Source: Haladaptatus litoreus (GTDB taxonomy: Archaea > Halobacteriota > Halobacteria > Halobacteriales > Haladaptataceae). Taken from it: a stretch of DNA of 64,000 nucleotides. Both the position numbers and the translations under genes were made by a program. The DNA is taken from NCBI RefSeq assembly GCF_900156425.1, contig NZ_FTNO01000004.1, forward strand, positions 62,001 through 126,000, read 5' to 3'. This document shows, one piece after another, positions 63,593 through 64,000 of the stretch (within the stretch, counting starts at the first letter, position 1; every line of letters starts with the position of its first letter). Below the pieces are notes generated by a model, which was not told the origin of the DNA, made no database searches, and was given only the letters and a program-made list of their open reading frames with translations.

Positions 63593-64000
63593 ATGCGCTA
63601 CCTCCACGCTCGCCTCGACGTTCCCGCGGCGATGCGCCACCCGCTGCAATCGTTCGTCGCAGACTCAGAAGCGATGAATCGCGCAGAACTCCACGCGTGG
63701 AATCAGTCGTTCGAAACCGTCCAGTTCGCGTTGCTCTACATCGACGGCGACATCGACGCCTATCGCGACCGCATCGAAACCGTCGAACCCATTCGATGGT
63801 TCGAACTTGCTCCCCTCGACGAGACCGGGTTCTATTCGTACGTCTGCCAGGAGTACACCGAGTCGGAACGAGGATTGACTCGGGCGTTCACCGACCTGCA
63901 ACTCGTCGTCGTCCCACCGATCGTGTACGGCACAGACGGCTGGGTCGATGTGACCGTCGTGGGGAGTAGTGGCTCATTGTCGGATCTGGTGGACGCGCTC
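63593..64000 (+). CDS. Bat-type (HTH-10) transcriptional regulator, 5' part
   Basis: 136 codons are visible from ATG 63593 before the window ends. The text MRYLHARLDVPAAMRHPLQS, then RAELHAWNQSFETVQFALLY, DGDIDAYRDRIETVEPIRWF, SYVCQEYTESERGLTRAFTD and VPPIVYGTDGWVDVTVVG matches the N-terminal sensor domain found in bacterio-opsin activator (Bat)-like HTH-10 regulators of haloarchaea. The DNA-binding domain would lie outside. It is divergent from the P450 gene (73 bases between starts) and may regulate it. Confidence 0.8.
   Translation, partial: MRYLHARLDVPAAMRHPLQSFVADSEAMNRAELHAWNQSFETVQFALLYIDGDIDAYRDRIETVEPIRWFELAPLDETGFYSYVCQEYTESERGLTRAFTDLQLVVVPPIVYGTDGWVDVTVVGSSGSLSDLVDAL

Overview
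The window is from a haloarchaeon (class Halobacteria). Evidence: very acidic proteins, twin-arginine signals on almost every secreted protein, a PGF-CTERM surface anchor, a TATA-binding protein gene, AglF/AglM-type sugar-nucleotide enzymes, haloarchaeal helix-turn-helix families, a HalOD1 protein and halobacterial TnpB elements. Many genes have an A/T-rich TATA-like box about 20-30 bases before the start codon and no Shine-Dalgarno site, as expected for leaderless mRNAs. The genus cannot be fixed from sequence alone.

Layout. (1) 1-5.2 kb: a PQQ-type beta-propeller gene cut by the window edge, a 66-aa ORF coupled to a 781-aa beta-helix protein, a tnpB remnant, a DUF1328 membrane peptide, and an inverted-repeat-bounded IS scar that abuts a fragment of a sugar epimerase gene. 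(2) 5.2-31.6 kb: a large, mostly A/T-rich surface-polysaccharide cluster. It has four GT4 glycosyltransferases, three sulfatase-like (alkaline phosphatase superfamily) proteins, a pyruvyl transferase, a flippase, an epimerase, aglF, aglM, two O-antigen ligase/polymerase-like proteins, a polyprenyl glycosylphosphotransferase, UppP, and a glmU-like/glmS pair. Together these could make UDP-GlcNAc and UDP-glucuronate, build a lipid-linked glycan, flip it, polymerise or ligate it, and recycle the lipid carrier. No oligosaccharyltransferase (AglB) is present. (3) 31.6-45.1 kb: tbp, a coiled-coil protein and a block of paralogous secreted proteins (two M14-like deacylases, two DsbA-like thiol proteins, a Cys-containing membrane protein, a second beta-propeller with PGF-CTERM), interrupted by TnpB element A and several IS right-end scars. 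(4) 45.1-48 kb: complete IS200/IS605 element B (tnpA, apparently lacking its start codon, plus tnpB), inserted in an unknown gene, and a PadR gene cut at an IS6-type transposase remnant. (5) 48-50 kb: lactate permease. (6) 50.3-55.1 kb: a decayed HTH gene, then a tightly overlapping operon of a winged-helix/nuclease-like protein, a PriS-like primase and a PriL-like Fe-S protein. It has 19-bp repeats upstream and a direct-repeat (iteron-like) array downstream: a candidate integrated replicon. (7) 55.7-62 kb: HTH genes, a beta-propeller lipoprotein, a PIN/UPF0175 toxin-antitoxin pair between direct repeats, and a glycerophosphodiesterase gene between inverted IS scars. (8) 62-64 kb: cytochrome P450 and the start of a Bat-type HTH regulator; these look like core chromosome.

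The strongest leads are the primase/nuclease operon with its two repeat sets, the many solo TnpB right ends (four of which supply the stop codon of the adjoining reading frame), and the recurrent single nonsense codons in otherwise well-preserved accessory genes.
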